From: Alligator mississippiensis
Taxonomy: Eukaryota; Chordata; Crocodylia; Alligatoridae
Length of the DNA stretch: 64,000 bases
Assembly (NCBI RefSeq): GCF_030867095.1
Contig: NC_081835.1
Location: 42,143,892-42,207,891 of the forward strand
Reading direction: 5' to 3'
Shown here: in pieces, positions 22,475-35,227 of the stretch
Layout of the letters: each line of letters begins with the position of its first letter
Position numbering within the stretch: the first letter of the stretch is position 1
Notes under the pieces: generated by a model
Told to the model about the DNA's origin: nothing
Seen by the model: the letters and a program-made list of their open reading frames with translations, nothing else
Databases searched by the model: none
Translations under genes and position numbers: made by a program

Positions 22475-22740
22475 GCATTATCTATGGCTTTATCCAGTAC
22501 TCTTTTTGAACCTGGCACATGAACAACCAACAAATGGAGATCTGTGTGAGACCCAAAGTGTGAACATAAACAAGAAAGTATGGGGCATAGGGACATGGCT
22601 ACTGCTTTGGAAGGAAGTATGCACTAAGGTCTACCCTGAACCCTTGCTTCCAGTTAGGCAGAAGCTTTCTTGCTTTCTTCCATCCAGTTTATCTAATGAT
22701 TATTAAATGTGAGAAGCAATGACTCACCTTTGAGAGAAGA

Positions 22741-22876
22741 GTTGCCTAATGCCTAATCTATGGTCTAGATCTCCATGCTGGGAAGTAAAAGACGTGGCGT
22801 CAAATCCCCTCTAGGTGAGAGGGGCCTAGAACCTGGGTCTCCTGGGCAAGTGCCATAACCACTTAGTTACTGGGCC
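22741..22876. repeat. Inverted tRNA-like (SINE-like) repeat, copy 2
   Basis: Same design as the repeat 270 bp upstream. The plus half ends in GGCGTCAAATCC, and the minus half reads AACTAAGTGGTTATGGCAC followed by the B-box-like GGTTCTAGGCC. It is likely transcriptionally dead and its family name is unknown to me. Confidence 0.5.
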
Positions 22877-22879
22877 AAA

Positions 22880-24538
22880 ACATGAGAGTCTCCTCCTCAT
22901 TTTTGCTGCCCCTAATTTCCAGACTTGGCTCCACATGCATGTACCTGCGCTATGTACCTGCCTGGCCACAGCACAGCCCACTGGACATGCTCAGTACCTA
23001 CATGGAAGCTTAAACCTCTACACTGCACATGGGATAGGATTGCAAACTGTGTGTAAGTGCCAAAAATAGCAATTACATGACTGAATAACTGTCATTTGGC
23101 AGTATAAAGTGAAATAGGATGCCCCATGTGAATAAACTCAGAGATGAGACAACTGTCTCCAAGGATTGATAAGAGGAAGCAACTTTTTTGATAATCATTT
23201 AAGTTAAAAAATAGTTTCAGCACTGAAAGAACAATATAAAAATAACTTCTAGTCTTCTTAGGAACACAAATTCAACTCCAGTTACACTGCTGGGCCTAAG
23301 GGGACATCTCAGAATACAAACTTGATGCAAATAAAAATTTAACTCTCTCTCTCTAACAGATTTCCTGCCACAAAAGATGAAGACAACAGAACTTTGAAGT
23401 TAACGGAAAATTACAACCCTGATGTATTTGCATTAATTTGTATGCCTCCAGGATGATCCCAAGAAGGCACTGAGCCAATGAAAAGTGACACTGGCTGATA
23501 CCTGAATTCAGCCAAGACTCCAAAAGGAAAGTTTCTCTGAAGTGAAACACACACAGGTCCTACATTATAACATACTCTTGCTTCTACTCTTATACACACA
23601 TGCCCTCTTGGTTCAACTTGTTCTGGTCATCTCATCTCAAGACTGATAAACAGAAGAGAACAGACCCAATCTAAAGAAGCAACAGCCTCCCAACACAGAA
23701 CAGCTTCTGTAGCATGATGACAAAGTGAAGACTTCCACACCATTGATGAGATTTGCACTGATGAGATGGGCATGGGATTAGATTGAATGCTCTCAGAATA
23801 ATTCTAAAGGGATCCTAAGCAGGTGCCTACTTAGATGTAAGACAGCTCAGAAAGTATCCATTTTCATGTCCAAATCACTTTTAAGGCAGTTTTATTGTTT
23901 CAGCAAGACAATCTCTCTGTCCGCTGCGGGCCATATTCCAAGAGGCACCTTCCCTTCAGTCCCCTTGCTCTGGGGTCTACTAGAAGGACCCCTCTCCTCC
24001 CTATAGATTTTCTCAGCCCTTTACCAGGATCACTTGACAAATTCCCACTTGAACTTGCTAATTGCATGCCTCCCCCAGAGTCTTCCCTCCAAAGCAAGTT
24101 CTACAGCACATATCCTCAGCAAGAGAGTTGCTAGAGTCTCAGTTCTTCCAGCTCTTGCGAGTCTGCTGCAGACTCCAGCCACTCCCTTCAGCTGGTTGAT
24201 CTCCAGAGTAACTGGTCTCTTATGGAGTGCTCCTTGCAGCCTGTCCCTTTCATCTTCCAGGATTTAGCTGCAAACAAGTTAGGCTGTATCTCCTACCTCT
24301 TTCAGGGCTTGCTGTCTGACTTTTTCCAAAACAGTGAATTTCATGTAGAACATTGCAGTTCAAGAGAGCATTTCTCAAATCCTGTCCTCTCAGTACTATA
24401 TTGGTGCCCTCAATATGGCACCTACGAATAGTACTGCTAAAACCAGAGTTCATTTTCTCTACACTCTCCAGGCTGGAGCTCCTCTCGTGGACATCAGTCA
24501 GAAAAAAAATGGGTGAGGGTGCTTCTGTGCAATAATGC
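22880..24538. other. Unassigned stretch
   Basis: No gene, RNA or element ends recognised. Confidence 0.4.
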
Positions 24539-24603
24539 CAGTTACTATGCAGTCATATAGTACTTGGTTATGCAAGTACTAAATGACTGTGCAGAAACAA
24601 CTG
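24539..24603. repeat. Hairpin of a small MITE-like sequence
   Basis: CAGTTACTATGCAGTCATAT... folds onto ...AATGACTGTGCAGAAACAACTG around a GTTATG loop. The inner 18 bp are nearly perfect apart from a 2-base bulge. No coding capacity. Confidence 0.5.
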
Positions 24604-25328
24604 CGCGGTCCGCCACTTGTGTAGACACGGTCATTGTGTAAGTTCTTAGCTTCTGCCCAGGGAATTATTTTCATTGGTTTGCAGGGCTTCCACTTCCTCC
24701 CACAGACACTAGATCTCTCCCATAGTCATGAATCCTGCATGCCCCCAGAGGCTGGGGGGGCATGGCAACCACCCAGAGGTGGTGGCGGCAGTGTTGACGG
24801 TGGGGGTGTGGTGGCAGCAAGCGGGGAGCTTCTGCAGGCAGCCACAGCGGTGTTGGCGGCTGGGGGGGGTGAGCACGAACCAGCAGTCAGCAACCACCTG
24901 CAGACATCGCCGGCAGCGTTGGCAGCACTTTTTGCAGGGGTTGCACCGCCAAGTTCAGGGGGTGCACATGCACCCATGTGCACCCCCTATGCATTGCCAA
25001 TGTCCATAGTCATCCTTCCTCAAAGAGTGGAAGAATACATGCCCCAGTGATGTATCCCTCTTTTCCATACCTAACAGTCTCAGGCCATCTCCCATCCCTC
25101 CTGTGCTGTTCAAGCTACACCTTCTATGCCTGCCAAGCTGCCCTGTGCATCTCCCACTGACTCTGTTCCCACAAGGGTTGCACAAAGACAGTTGGGCTGT
25201 GCTGTTGCTGCACCAGGTTCCTTCCCATTTTTTATAGAGGAAAACAAAAGCAGGCCATCCAGCAAGCCCCACCAGCTATCGCTTCTGCTACTGGTTGCAG
25301 CTTTCCCATTTTTCTAACCTGCAGATTC
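24604..25328. other. Unassigned GC-rich stretch
   Basis: CGG/GGC-rich low-complexity sequence at 24740-24960 and a CATGTGCACCC-rich patch near 24965-24985. No gene is supported. Confidence 0.4.
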
Positions 25329-26453
25329 TAGGCCTGTGTGAATAGGGAAGTATTCGATCTGGATTTGGATTCGGCTGAATCAGAGGACAGTGATTCGATT
25401 TGAAGATTCGGATCACTGTCCAGAATTGATTTGGCTAAATCAGCTTTAGAAAAAGAATCAGCATTGGATTGGCCGGGGAGAGGCAGGCACAGCTGGGCTG
25501 CTGCAAGTTCTCAAGCGGCTCCTCCAGCTGTGCCTGCCTCTCCCCGGGCAGGGGGAGCTGTGGGAGAAGTCCCCATGGCTGCCCTGCCAGGCACCATCCC
25601 CCGCCCGGCCCCAGCCTAGTCCTGGCACTTAAAAAAACCCAAATAACAAAGCTCCTCACTGGCTGCAGGAGTGGTGACTGGGGTCTCTGGGCGCTCATGG
25701 GCTTCTTCTGTGGCTCCCCCAGCTGTGCCTGCCTCTGTCCTGGTGCAGGGAGCCACAGGGGCTCTGCCCTGCTGCCGCTTGCCCAGCCAGCACCGGGGGT
25801 GGTGGTGGAGCACGTTGTAGGCATGGCTCTCTCTGGGCGGCAGCAGGGCATAGCCCCTGCTCCCAGCGCTGCCATGCCCTCATCAGTACTGGAAGCAGGG
25901 GCTCTGCCCTGCCGCCACTTGCCAGCTGGCATGGGGGGGAATGGGATCTGGGAGTGGCAGTGGTGGGAGTGGGGGCTATGCCCTGCTGCCACTTGCCCTC
26001 TTTTGCCTGGAGCAAGCCATGCCCACATCCCACCCCCCTTGCCCTGGCTGGGCAAGTGGCAGCAGAGCAAAGCTCCCACTCCCAGTGCTGCCATGCCCGC
26101 ATCCCATGGCTCCCCGCCCGCCTCCCCAAGTAATGCGCTCCCCTGCCCTGGCTTGGCAGCTTGTCCCAGCCCCAGCCCCAATCTCTTCCTCCCCCATGCC
26201 CCTTCCCCCCACTCCCCCAACCCCAACAGACTTACCAGTTGGAGGCAGCTGTTAGCTGCCTGTTTAGTCTATGGCCGAATCTCCAAATTGGCCAAATCTT
26301 TTCCAAAGCTTTTCCAAATCAATTCAGATGCTTTGAATCGATTCAGAGCTTTTACTTGATCTCCTGATTCAATCTGGATTCAGAGATTCGGTCCCTGAAT
26401 TGGGCTGAATCCCCTCCAAATTGAATCAGCTACCGAATCTTCGCACAGCCCTA
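25329..26453. mobile_element. Palindromic hAT-type MITE, copy B
   Basis: The left end TAGGCCTGTGTGAA and right end TCGCACAGCCCTA match the ends of copies A, C, D and E. Subterminal GATTCGGATT/AATCGATTCAG arrays are present on both sides. The interior is a GC-rich near-palindrome in which the same CTGTGCCTGCCTCTCC-type phrases recur in both orientations. That produces long but meaningless open frames on both strands (296 aa on +, 263 aa on -). Flanking octamers match at only 4/8, so the target duplication is eroded or wrong. It lies 333 bp from copy C. Confidence 0.7.
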
Positions 26454-26786
26454 CCCATTTCCTCTCAGCTCTAGGAGCCAAGGTCAAGGTCACATTAACC
26501 TATTTCCCCATCTCAGGAGGAATTTATGGCTCCACCCAAGGGCATTTCAAGACATAATTCTAGTCTTCAACAGAACTGCATCTCTTGCCTCTCCAACTCC
26601 CTGCTCCCAGAGACACCCTTTCCTTCCAGGACACTCTCTTCTCCAGTTCCCTCTCAGCCCTGCTCAGGAAATTCCTAATCACCTCCCAGCTAGCCTGCTA
26701 ATTGAAGAGGGCTGGCCAGCCCCGGCCTGGGGCTACCAGGTACAGGAATGTTTATGCTTTTGTGATTTAAGGTACCAGCTGCTTTC

Positions 26787-27586
26787 TAGGGGTGTGTGAA
26801 ATGGGCCGTATTTGATTCAGATTCAGCCTGAGTCAGGGACAGTGATTCAGTTCGTTGATTCGGATCACTGTCCCTGATTCAATTTGGCCAAATCCTAATC
26901 TGAAGATTCGATGCTGATTCAGAGAATCAGCAATTCAGACAGACACAGCTTTAAATGTTTTTTCTACATACCTCGAGATACCAGGCACGGCTCATGAATG
27001 CTGCAGTGGTGGGGTGGATGGAGTATCCCTCAGGAGCCCAGAGGCACCCCTCTTGTGCTCGGCGATGAACTCGGAAGTGGACCAGAAGTACTTCCAGTCC
27101 ACTTCTGGGTCCACTGGGGAGTGTGCTGGGGGCTCCCCATGCTCCCCCCAGCTTGGCAGTCAGCCACGGGGGGAACCCAGGTGGCCCCCCAGACCCAGGA
27201 GGCACCAGTCGCCGAGCTGGGGGGGGCCCTATGCGCTCCCTGGAGGACCCGGAAGCAGACTGGAAGTGCTCCCGGTCCACTTTTGGGTCTGCTGCCAAGC
27301 ACACTGGGGACCCCCCGTGCTCCTGTGGGACGCTCCATCTGCTCCAGCATGGCAGCATTCATGAGCTGCCTGCTACCTAGGGATATGTAGAAGAAACATT
27401 TAAAGCTGTGTCTATGTCCGAATCTCTGAATCTTTCTGAATTTCTCTGAATTGATTTAGAGGGTTATAATTTGATTTGGAGAGCTTAAAGGGTCTCCTGA
27501 TTTGATTCTGATTTGGAGATTTGGGCACCGAATCAGGCCGAATCTCTGCCGAATCGAATCAGGGACCAAAGTTTTGCACAGCCCTA
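26787..27586. mobile_element. Palindromic hAT-type MITE, copy C, with perfect 8 bp target duplication
   Basis: The element starts TAGGGGTGTGTGAA and ends TTTTGCACAGCCCTA. It is flanked by identical octamers CTGCTTTC at 26779-26786 and 27587-27594, which assigns it to a superfamily with 8 bp duplications, hAT by its TAGGG ends. The inner arms (about 26940-27025 and 27340-27415 inverted) match over about 80 bp: ACAGCTTTAAATG, a TCTACATA phrase, CATGAATGCTGC and GATGGAG. Copy A has the same interior. Confidence 0.85.
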
Positions 27587-28315
27587 CTGCTTTCCTTGTT
27601 AAACAGCAGACTGATTAAATTGTTTTCCTGGAGAGACAGTATTAGCTTACTTTGATAAGTAGAAAGAAAGTAGGGGATTTAATTTGAATCTAAGACTATG
27701 ATAGTTGCTTGAATAGAGGTGAGTTAAATAAATGACTATGTTGAATTTCAATCAGATTTCACTGAAATCATTCACTTGTGCCCATTTTTAGTTGGTATGT
27801 ATATATAATAAACCAGTGGTTCCCAAACTCTGACAGGCTGAGTACCACCAATTTAAAATAATATAGCCTTAAGTACTACCAGCAAATTTTTCATACACAT
27901 AACAAACGTAACAGACTATTTATTAAAACAACATCAAAACCTTTAGTAATCATAAAACATTATTTTATCAGTTATGGTAGCCATATAAAACAATTGTAAA
28001 TCGGAAAAAAGTGTAAACCAGGAGTAGGCAACATTTTTGGCCAGAGTGCCAAAAAAACTGCAATGTGTACCCTGTAAGCTGCTGATGTGCTGGCACACCA
28101 GAAAAACAAAACTGGGATGGGGGGTACATGGCAGGACACACTGCATATTAATATAGTTAACAGTCATAAATGTTTCTGCTTCTTTTTTTTTTCTTTTTTT
28201 TTTTGTTTACAGTAAATACCAGGTTTTCTAAAAATTCTAAACCTGGTGACAATAAATAAAACTTCACATACTACCTCCGTTCTTTGTGTATTCTTTTTTG
28301 TTAAGCATGTTGTGA

Positions 28316-28482
28316 TGAGAGGGGGGAAGAGAGAGTGGGGGGGAAAGAGAGAAGAGAGAGAGAGAGAGAAGAGAGGGAGAGGTGAGAGAGAAGAGGGTGA
28401 GAGAGAGAGAAGATAAAGAGAGAGAGGGAGGGAGGGAAGACGGAGAGGGAGAGAAAAGAGAAGGGGCGAGAGGCGTGGAGAG
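28316..28482. repeat. Polypurine (GA/GGA)n tract
   Basis: About 165 bp almost entirely of G and A on the plus strand, with GAGAGA runs. Such mirror-like tracts can form triplex DNA. Confidence 0.9.
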
Positions 28483-29873
28483 AGGAGGTGCTCAGCAGCA
28501 CCAGATGTGGGGCCCGGCTTAGGTCGCACAGCTCCACAGGTGTGAGGCGCAGCTGCCCTTCCAACAGGGGAGTGCTGCCTGACTAGAGCAGGATGCCGGG
28601 CTCAGGGGGCTCCTGGCTCAGCCTGTGTGTGCCAGGTGCAGCACAAGCAAGACAGAGCCCCCCTGGACCACAGCAGAGACTCCCTGGGCTCTGGGAATAG
28701 CTGCCGCAGGCAGCGCTGAGAGCCAAGCTGGCCGAAAGCATGCAGCACAGCACCTGTCCCGGCCCTGGCCATGGCCCCAACCCCAGCCCCTTGAGGGGAG
28801 CTGCGGGTGGACAAGGCCAGGGCTTGGGCAGCTGCGGCAGTTGTTCCCGGGACCTCCCATGGCCAGGCCCTCGCAGTGGGTGTGGCTCCATCCCACTCAC
28901 ACTGTGTCCAGCGTGCAGGGAGGCTGATCCTGGAGCCAACCTCCAAGCCCAGCATCCTGCCTCGGCCAGGCAGTGTCCCCTCATGGAGCTGCATGGTCCC
29001 GGACAGGCCCCACCTCAGGTGTCACTGGGCACCCCCACCCACCTAGCTGCCACGGTCCTTCCTGGGGTGACCTGGGCCTTTCCAGGGGTGCTGGGGGGCT
29101 CCTGCCTCTGTGCACATCCCAGGGTAGGCATGGGAGCCACCTGCTCCCCAGCTTTGTGTGTGGGGTGGAGGTGGCTGCTGCTGCTGCATGCCGGGCTGTG
29201 CACATTGGAAGCTGCACATGATGCCTTCCACCACTGGGCAGCCAGTGCACTGAAAGCCCATGTCATTGCACATGGCCATGAGGCAATGGCAGCCACCTCT
29301 GCCCCATGCACAAACCTGGGGGGCAGGTGCCCCCCGGGCCTACCCCAGCATGTGCACAGTGGTGGGAGCACAGGTGGAGGGAGAAAAAAAAATGGGAGGG
29401 GGGGGTTAGCACTTTATGCGCATGCATGCATGCCTCCCCCAAAGTCTGTGGGGGAAGAAGCGGAAGGGCAGGGAGTGAGGCTGGGGCTGAAACTGGGCAG
29501 GGATCAGGGCTAGGGCCTGTTGCATCCATGCGGCCACCTCTTCCCCTGTGCCAGGGGTCATTGCCCAGCACCAGCGTCTACCACCACATTGGCTACTCTG
29601 CTCCACGTCTCTACAAGAGCCACTGGGCTCTGATTGTCCCATGACCCAGCCAGGGCCCCATTTACTGTGAACCATCACCAGATCCCCATTTACCCAGATG
29701 GGCTGGTCATGCGGCAATCAGAGCCCAGTGTCTTGTCCAGGGGTGTGGCGTGGAGGAGGCAGGGAGAGGGGAACATACCCCTTTCCCCTGCTTCCCCATG
29801 GTGCATGCAGTGGCAAGAGCCACCTGCCCACACCCCTGGACAAGCTGCCAGGCTCCCATTGCCCAGCCTGTCT

Positions 29874-29902
29874 GGGGCCCCATTCCCTGTGAATGGGGCC
29901 CC
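29874..29902. repeat. Perfect 12 bp hairpin
   Basis: GGGGCCCCATTC and its exact complement are separated by the 5-base loop CCTGT, inside the 2.7 kb hAT-type element. Confidence 0.8.
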
Positions 29903-30521
29903 AGCCAGGCCAGATCGCGGGGCAATCCCCACAGTGCGGCAGGGAGTGGGGCAGGGGTGAATGATTCACCCCTGCCCCTACTCCACTCCTTCCTGCACTG
30001 TGGGGGCCTCGATCTGCCTCCCCCAAGCCCAGGCAGTCAAAAGAAACTTACTGGCATTCTGTGCTGGGCTGCCTGTGGTCCCGGTGCACCGTTCCCCCCT
30101 GCTGCAGCAGCCTGCAGCTGGGCTGCCTTGGCATTTGGGAGGGCTGAGCCCCCTTAGCCCCCACTTCCACTGCCTATGAGTGGGAGCCCCCCTTGCAGCC
30201 CTAGACAAGCTGTCTGAGGCTCCCACCATCCCACCCCCTCCGGGGCGCCACTCACCCCTGCCCCTACCTCTGCCCCACTCCCTTCCTCATTGTGGGGGCC
30301 TCAATCTGCACCCCACTCCTTCCTCCCCCCACTCTCCTTCCCCACAACACACCTGCTGGGCACTGCTACACATGTGGCCAGGCTGCGTTCCTGGCCATCT
30401 ATAGCAGGCTGGGCTGGGTGTCTGGCCCTGCCCCTCCCCTTGGCCTTCATGTACCACTCACAGGTTGTCTGCATACCACTGGTGATATACATACCACAGT
30501 TTGGGAACTACTATAACAAAC

Positions 30522-32804
30522 CATATAGGATACACCACTTTTTATTTAAATTTCCTAGCCTATCTGTAACCTGCTTTTGTTAGCTATGATCCTCTAAGTC
30601 GAACTCACTGCTGTTTTGGGGAGTAATATATTTTGTTTTTTGTTTACCTAAAGATGAGCCTTACATATCAGAGAAGACCTGCTAGCTGAGATATAATCCA
30701 AGCTGAAGGCCACTTCCAGAAATATGCATAGAAGAGGCAGTGTCTAAAGTAACCACTATTCCTTGCTCTCTGGTGCTCTGTTTTGTTTTTGTTTAATTTT
30801 CCCTTTTCATTAATAATAAAAGAGCTGTAGTTAATAATTTGGAGCATTTTGCTTCTCACAAACTGTGGTGTCCTGAGGCAGGCTGAGAACTGTGTGCAAC
30901 TAACATAATGAGGATGACATCCCCAAGTTGGTATTAACAGAGACAAGCACTATCCTTTGAAACCCAGGCCCCTCAGGGGCATCTCCACCTGGTTTCCCCA
31001 AACAATCAGTCCCTTGGAAGATCTTAGTATTCAGATCAGAACTAGGGCTGGTGCTGTCTGTCCAGTGTTTGAGGACTAGCTTGAACAGTGGCAGAGTTAG
31101 GGTACTGCAAGGCATGCTACTGCATGGGACCAAGCTGTTCACTGTCTGCCACTGCATATGGTTATGTCTAATCTGTTCATCTAATAAAGGGTAGGAGCCT
31201 GAAGCTGAACCCTTAGGGCCCCAAAAGATAAACTCTGTGCCATTTGAACTGGGAAGACCACCATCACCACAGACAAGTCACTTGTACCCAGGACCTTAAA
31301 GACTCTTCTGTACTTAACTCCCATTGTAACCAGTGAGACCTTAGTGCCTTAACTCTTTAGTGGGAGCCATGAGTCAAGGCTATGCCACCTCTACAGTGAT
31401 CCTGAGATTGTTACCAAGAAATGAGCCCTGCTCATTTGCTCACTGCACGTGCTGCTTGCTAAAGATATTCTGTAGCTGCTTTTTGGTACATGCCCCAGAA
31501 TCTCTCAGAATCACAGCCTCAGGAGTCCCCTGTAAGCAGCACTGTCTGTGCCCATTGCCACTTTAGTGGTGACCACAAGACATTTCTTTGGCCCACAGAA
31601 CATGCAGAATGGGAGTGGGAAACAGCGGGGAAGGGATGGGCACTTGTTTCTCAGTGGCAGACTGAGGATCATGGCAGAGGCAGTCCAACATACTTTAAGA
31701 TCTGGACAGTAGTCTGTGCTTCAGTTTCTAGCCTGTACAATGTGGACAATAGCAGCACCCTATGTAACTGGGAAATGTAATGGTTACTACATTAAGGATT
31801 CTGAGGCTCTCTGATGTCGGGAGCTATGCAAGCATCTGCCCAGAACACAGCAGTGGCAAATATCTCTTTGATTTGTACTTTGAGGCTTGATGCCAGAAGC
31901 TGCAAGACCAGAATGATCCTTTGGGCAAACACACATGCTATTTTGGAATATGAATCGCAGGGATCTTTAGCAGAGATTGTTAATTTCTAAAAATGTAACT
32001 CTGCCATGCCTACCTGCTGCTTCCAGACAGGCGGCCTGTGTTCCAGCTTGTACCGAAGCATTTGATCGGAGTCTAAAAATGGCTTCTCTTTGAATGTTTT
32101 TCCTTATACATATTTTGAAAATGCTTTGACGTCAAGGGACTGGTTCCACCGCTCAAACGCTGAATTGGCACTTTTTAATGGGAACAATTTCACAAGAGTC
32201 TGATTCAGCTGTTCTCTCACTCTCTGGTGGGATATATTTTGAAGTAAAACTGGGACAGTTCAAATATCCAAGTCACAATTGTATTTCATGTGCCAGCCAC
32301 AAAAGAGCTCCAGCCCAAAGGATTTGCTCTATGATTTGATCTCAGGCATCTGCTTTCTCAATAAGGGGGAAAAAATCTAGAGACAAGAGATTTCTTTTCC
32401 ACTGAATTCATAAAATGTACGTGCGCAAGCCTACTGAGAGTGGCTGAGGCGGAGGTGAAGGTACTTTTGAAATATTAAACAAATATCAGAGCTGAGTTGT
32501 TCTTGCAAGTAAATTACCCAGCAAACTTAGCTCATTTCTCTTCTGACAAGCTGACCTTTGATTGCTGCATCGTCAGTCATGCACTCATCATGTGGTCTGG
32601 AGGAATGGTCTTCACAATGGCTGTTTGCTCTGCATTATCCAGATGCTTGGCATGACTGCAGGTCCCTGATGAGGTGTAAGGATCTTTTTAAACAAGAGTC
32701 TCCTGATTTGTATGCATATGTAGGTGTCCATACAAAAAGAAGCTCTGCACCCAATGTGGAGTGTGCAAACTCCATTGGGGAGCAATGGAGCAATACAGCA
32801 GTGC
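30522..32804. other. Unassigned stretch
   Basis: Ordinary-composition sequence with no recognisable exon, RNA gene or element end. Confidence 0.4.
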
Positions 32805-35074
32805 ATAGGCGATCTAGGAAGTTTTTGGAGGGTGTTGGGGGCAACTTCCTGGTACAAGTGTTGGAGAGATCAATGAGGGGCCATGCTCTTCTTGACCTGC
32901 TGCTCACAAACAGGGAAGAATTGGTGGGGGATGCAGAAGTGGATGGCAACTTGGGCAGCAGTGACCATGTGATGATTGAGTTCAGGATCCTGACAAAAGG
33001 AAGGAGAGCAGCAGAGAAGGTCCCTAGACTTCAGGAAAACAGATTTTGACTCACTCAGGGAAATAACTGAGGGGCAGGATCCCCTGGGAGGCCAGTTTGA
33101 GGGGGAAAGGAGTCTAGAAGATCTGGTTGTATGTTAAAGATCAGCTTGGTTTAACAGAGAACTATGCGGTGAGCTTAAACACGCAAAGGAAGCTTACAAG
33201 AAGTGGAAACTTGGACAAACAGTTAGGGAGGAAGATAAGAATATTGCTCAGGCATGCAGGGATGAAGTTGGGAACTCCAAAGCACAATTGGAGTTACAGC
33301 TAGCAAGGGATGTGAAGGGTAACAAGAAGGGTTTCTACAAGTATGTCAGCAACAAGAGGAAGGTTAGGGAAAGTGTGGGTCCCTTGCTGAATGAAGGAGC
33401 CAACCTAATGACTGATGATGAGGAAAAGGCTGAAGTACTCAATGTCTTTTTTACCTTGGTCTACACAGGCAAGGTCAGACTACTGCACCAAGCAGCACTG
33501 TTTGGGAAGAAGGTGAGCAGCCCTTAGTGGTGAAAGAACAGGTTAGGGACTATTTAGAAAAGCTGGACTTGTACAAGTCCATGGGGCTAGATGCAATGCA
33601 TCCAAGGGCGCTGAGGAAGTTGGCTGATGTGATTGCAGAACTGCTGGCTGTTATATTTGAAAACTCATGGAGATTGGGGGAGGTTCTAGATGATTGGAAA
33701 AGGGCAAATACAGTGCCCATCTCTAAGAAAGGGAAGAAGGGGGATCCAGGAAACTACAAACCAGTCAGCCTCACCTCAGTCCCTGAAAAATCATGAAACA
33801 GGTTCTCAAGCAATCCATTTCTAAACACTTGTGAGAAGAAGAAGGTGATTAGGAACAGTCAGCATGGATTCACCAAGGGCAAGTCATCCCTGACCAACCT
33901 GATTGCCTTCTAGGATGAGCTGACTGATTCTGTGGATGTGGGGAAAGCAGTGGACATGATATACCTTGACTTTAGCAAGGATTTTGAGGCCATCTCTCAA
34001 AGCATGCTTTCAAGCAAACTGAGGAAGTATGGGTTGGATGAATGGTCTGTAAGGTGAATAGGAAGTTGGCTTGATTGTCAGGCTCAATGGATAGTGATCA
34101 ATGACTTGAGGTCTTGTTGGTTGCTGGTGCCCCAGGTATCAGTCCCAGGGTCAGTTTTATTCAATATCTTCATTTACAATCTGAAAGATAGGATGGATTG
34201 CACCCTCATCAAGTTCATGGATGATATGCTGGAAGGTAGAACTAGGATTTAGAGTGACCAAGACAAATTGAAGGATTGGGCCAAAAGAAATCTCATGAAG
34301 TTCTACAAGGAAAGTGCAAAGTCCTGCACTTAGGATGGAACAATCCCATGCACCAGTATAGGATTGGGATCAACTGGCTAAGCAGCAGCTCTGCAGAAAA
34401 AGACCTGGGGGCTACAGTGAACAATAAGATGCATATGTATGAACAGCATACCCTTGTTGCCAAGAAGGCTAACAACATACTGGGCTGCATTAGTAGAAGC
34501 ATTGCTAGCAGATCGAAGGAAGTAATTATTCTCCTCTGTTGTGTATTGGTGAGGTCACATCTGGAGTACTGCGCCCAGTTTTTTTTCCCCACTACAGAAA
34601 GGATGTGGACAAGTTAGAGAGAGTCTAGCAGAGGGCAACAAAAATAGTTAGGAGTCTGAGGCACATGACTTATGAGGAGAGGCTGAGGGAACTGGGTTTA
34701 TTTAGGCTGCAGAAGAGAAGACTAAGCAGGGGATTTGAGAGCAGCCTTTAACTACCTGAAAGGTGGTTACAAAGAGGATGGAGCTAGACTGTTCTCAGTG
34801 GTGATAGATGACAACAAGGAGCAATGGTCTCAAGTTGCAGCAAGGGAAGTTTAGGTTGGATACTAGGAAAAAACTCTCTCACTAGGAGCGGGGTGAAGCA
34901 CTGGAATGGGTTACCTAGAGAGGTGGTGGAATCTCCATCCTTGGAGGTTTTTAAGGCCCAGCTCTACAAAGCCCTGGCTGGAATGATCTAGTGGAGATGG
35001 TCCTGCTTTGAGCAGGGGGTTGGACTAGATGACCTCCTGAGGTCCCTTCTGACCTGAATTTTCTATGATTCTAA
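32805..35074 (+). pseudogene. Old CR1 LINE, ORF2 from late endonuclease to 3' tail
   Basis: Recognisable in order: FLVQVLERSMRGHALLDLLL and GSSDHVMIEF (endonuclease end, 32840-32990), LQLARDVKGNKKGFYKYVSN (33290), DLYKSMGLDAMHPRALRKL (33565), NYKPVSLTSVPE (33750), QHGFTKGKSSLTNL (about 33860), a decayed LDFSKDFE block (about 33970), KCKVLHLGWNNPMHQYRIG (34310) and LEYCAQFF (34560). The tail reads GACTAGATGACCTCCTGAGG then TTCTATGATTCTA at 35061-35073. Many stops, indels and losses (including in the FADD motif) show that it is much older than the CR1 copies at 7.9-12.4 and 39.2-45.5 kb and from another subfamily. Confidence 0.85.
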
Positions 35075-35227
35075 GGTTGAGCTCAACAGCAGCTTGCCAT
35101 TCACTATCTAATCAACTGGGGTAACCAGTGAGGCCTAACCACTACAAGCCAGGCTGCCAGACTCCAGAGAGCCCCACCATATGCAGCTACAATCTGAATC
35201 TCTGAGTGAAAGCATGGTGTCCTAAAG

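Larger units (their letters stand above)
27814..30513. mobile_element. 2.7 kb hAT-type (Charlie-like) element, non-coding interior
   Basis: The start CAGTGGTTCCCAAACTCTG and the end CAGTTTGGGAACTACTA are inverted repeats of the classic hAT 'CAGTGGTTCCCAAACT' type. Flanks TAATAAAC (27806-27813) and TAACAAAC (30514-30521) agree at 7/8. The interior has no transposase. It contains a sequence at about 28018 resembling another hAT end (CAGGAGTAGGCAACATTTTT), a purine tract and a long GC-rich part with repeated phrases. It may be a composite of nested elements. Confidence is good for the ends and low for interior structure. Confidence 0.7.

Noticed and set aside
25469-26359. 296 aa open frame on + and 263 aa frame on - over the same bases
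   Set aside because: Both lie inside a GC-rich near-palindromic hAT element. The products are low-complexity repeats of each other in opposite orientation, not proteins.
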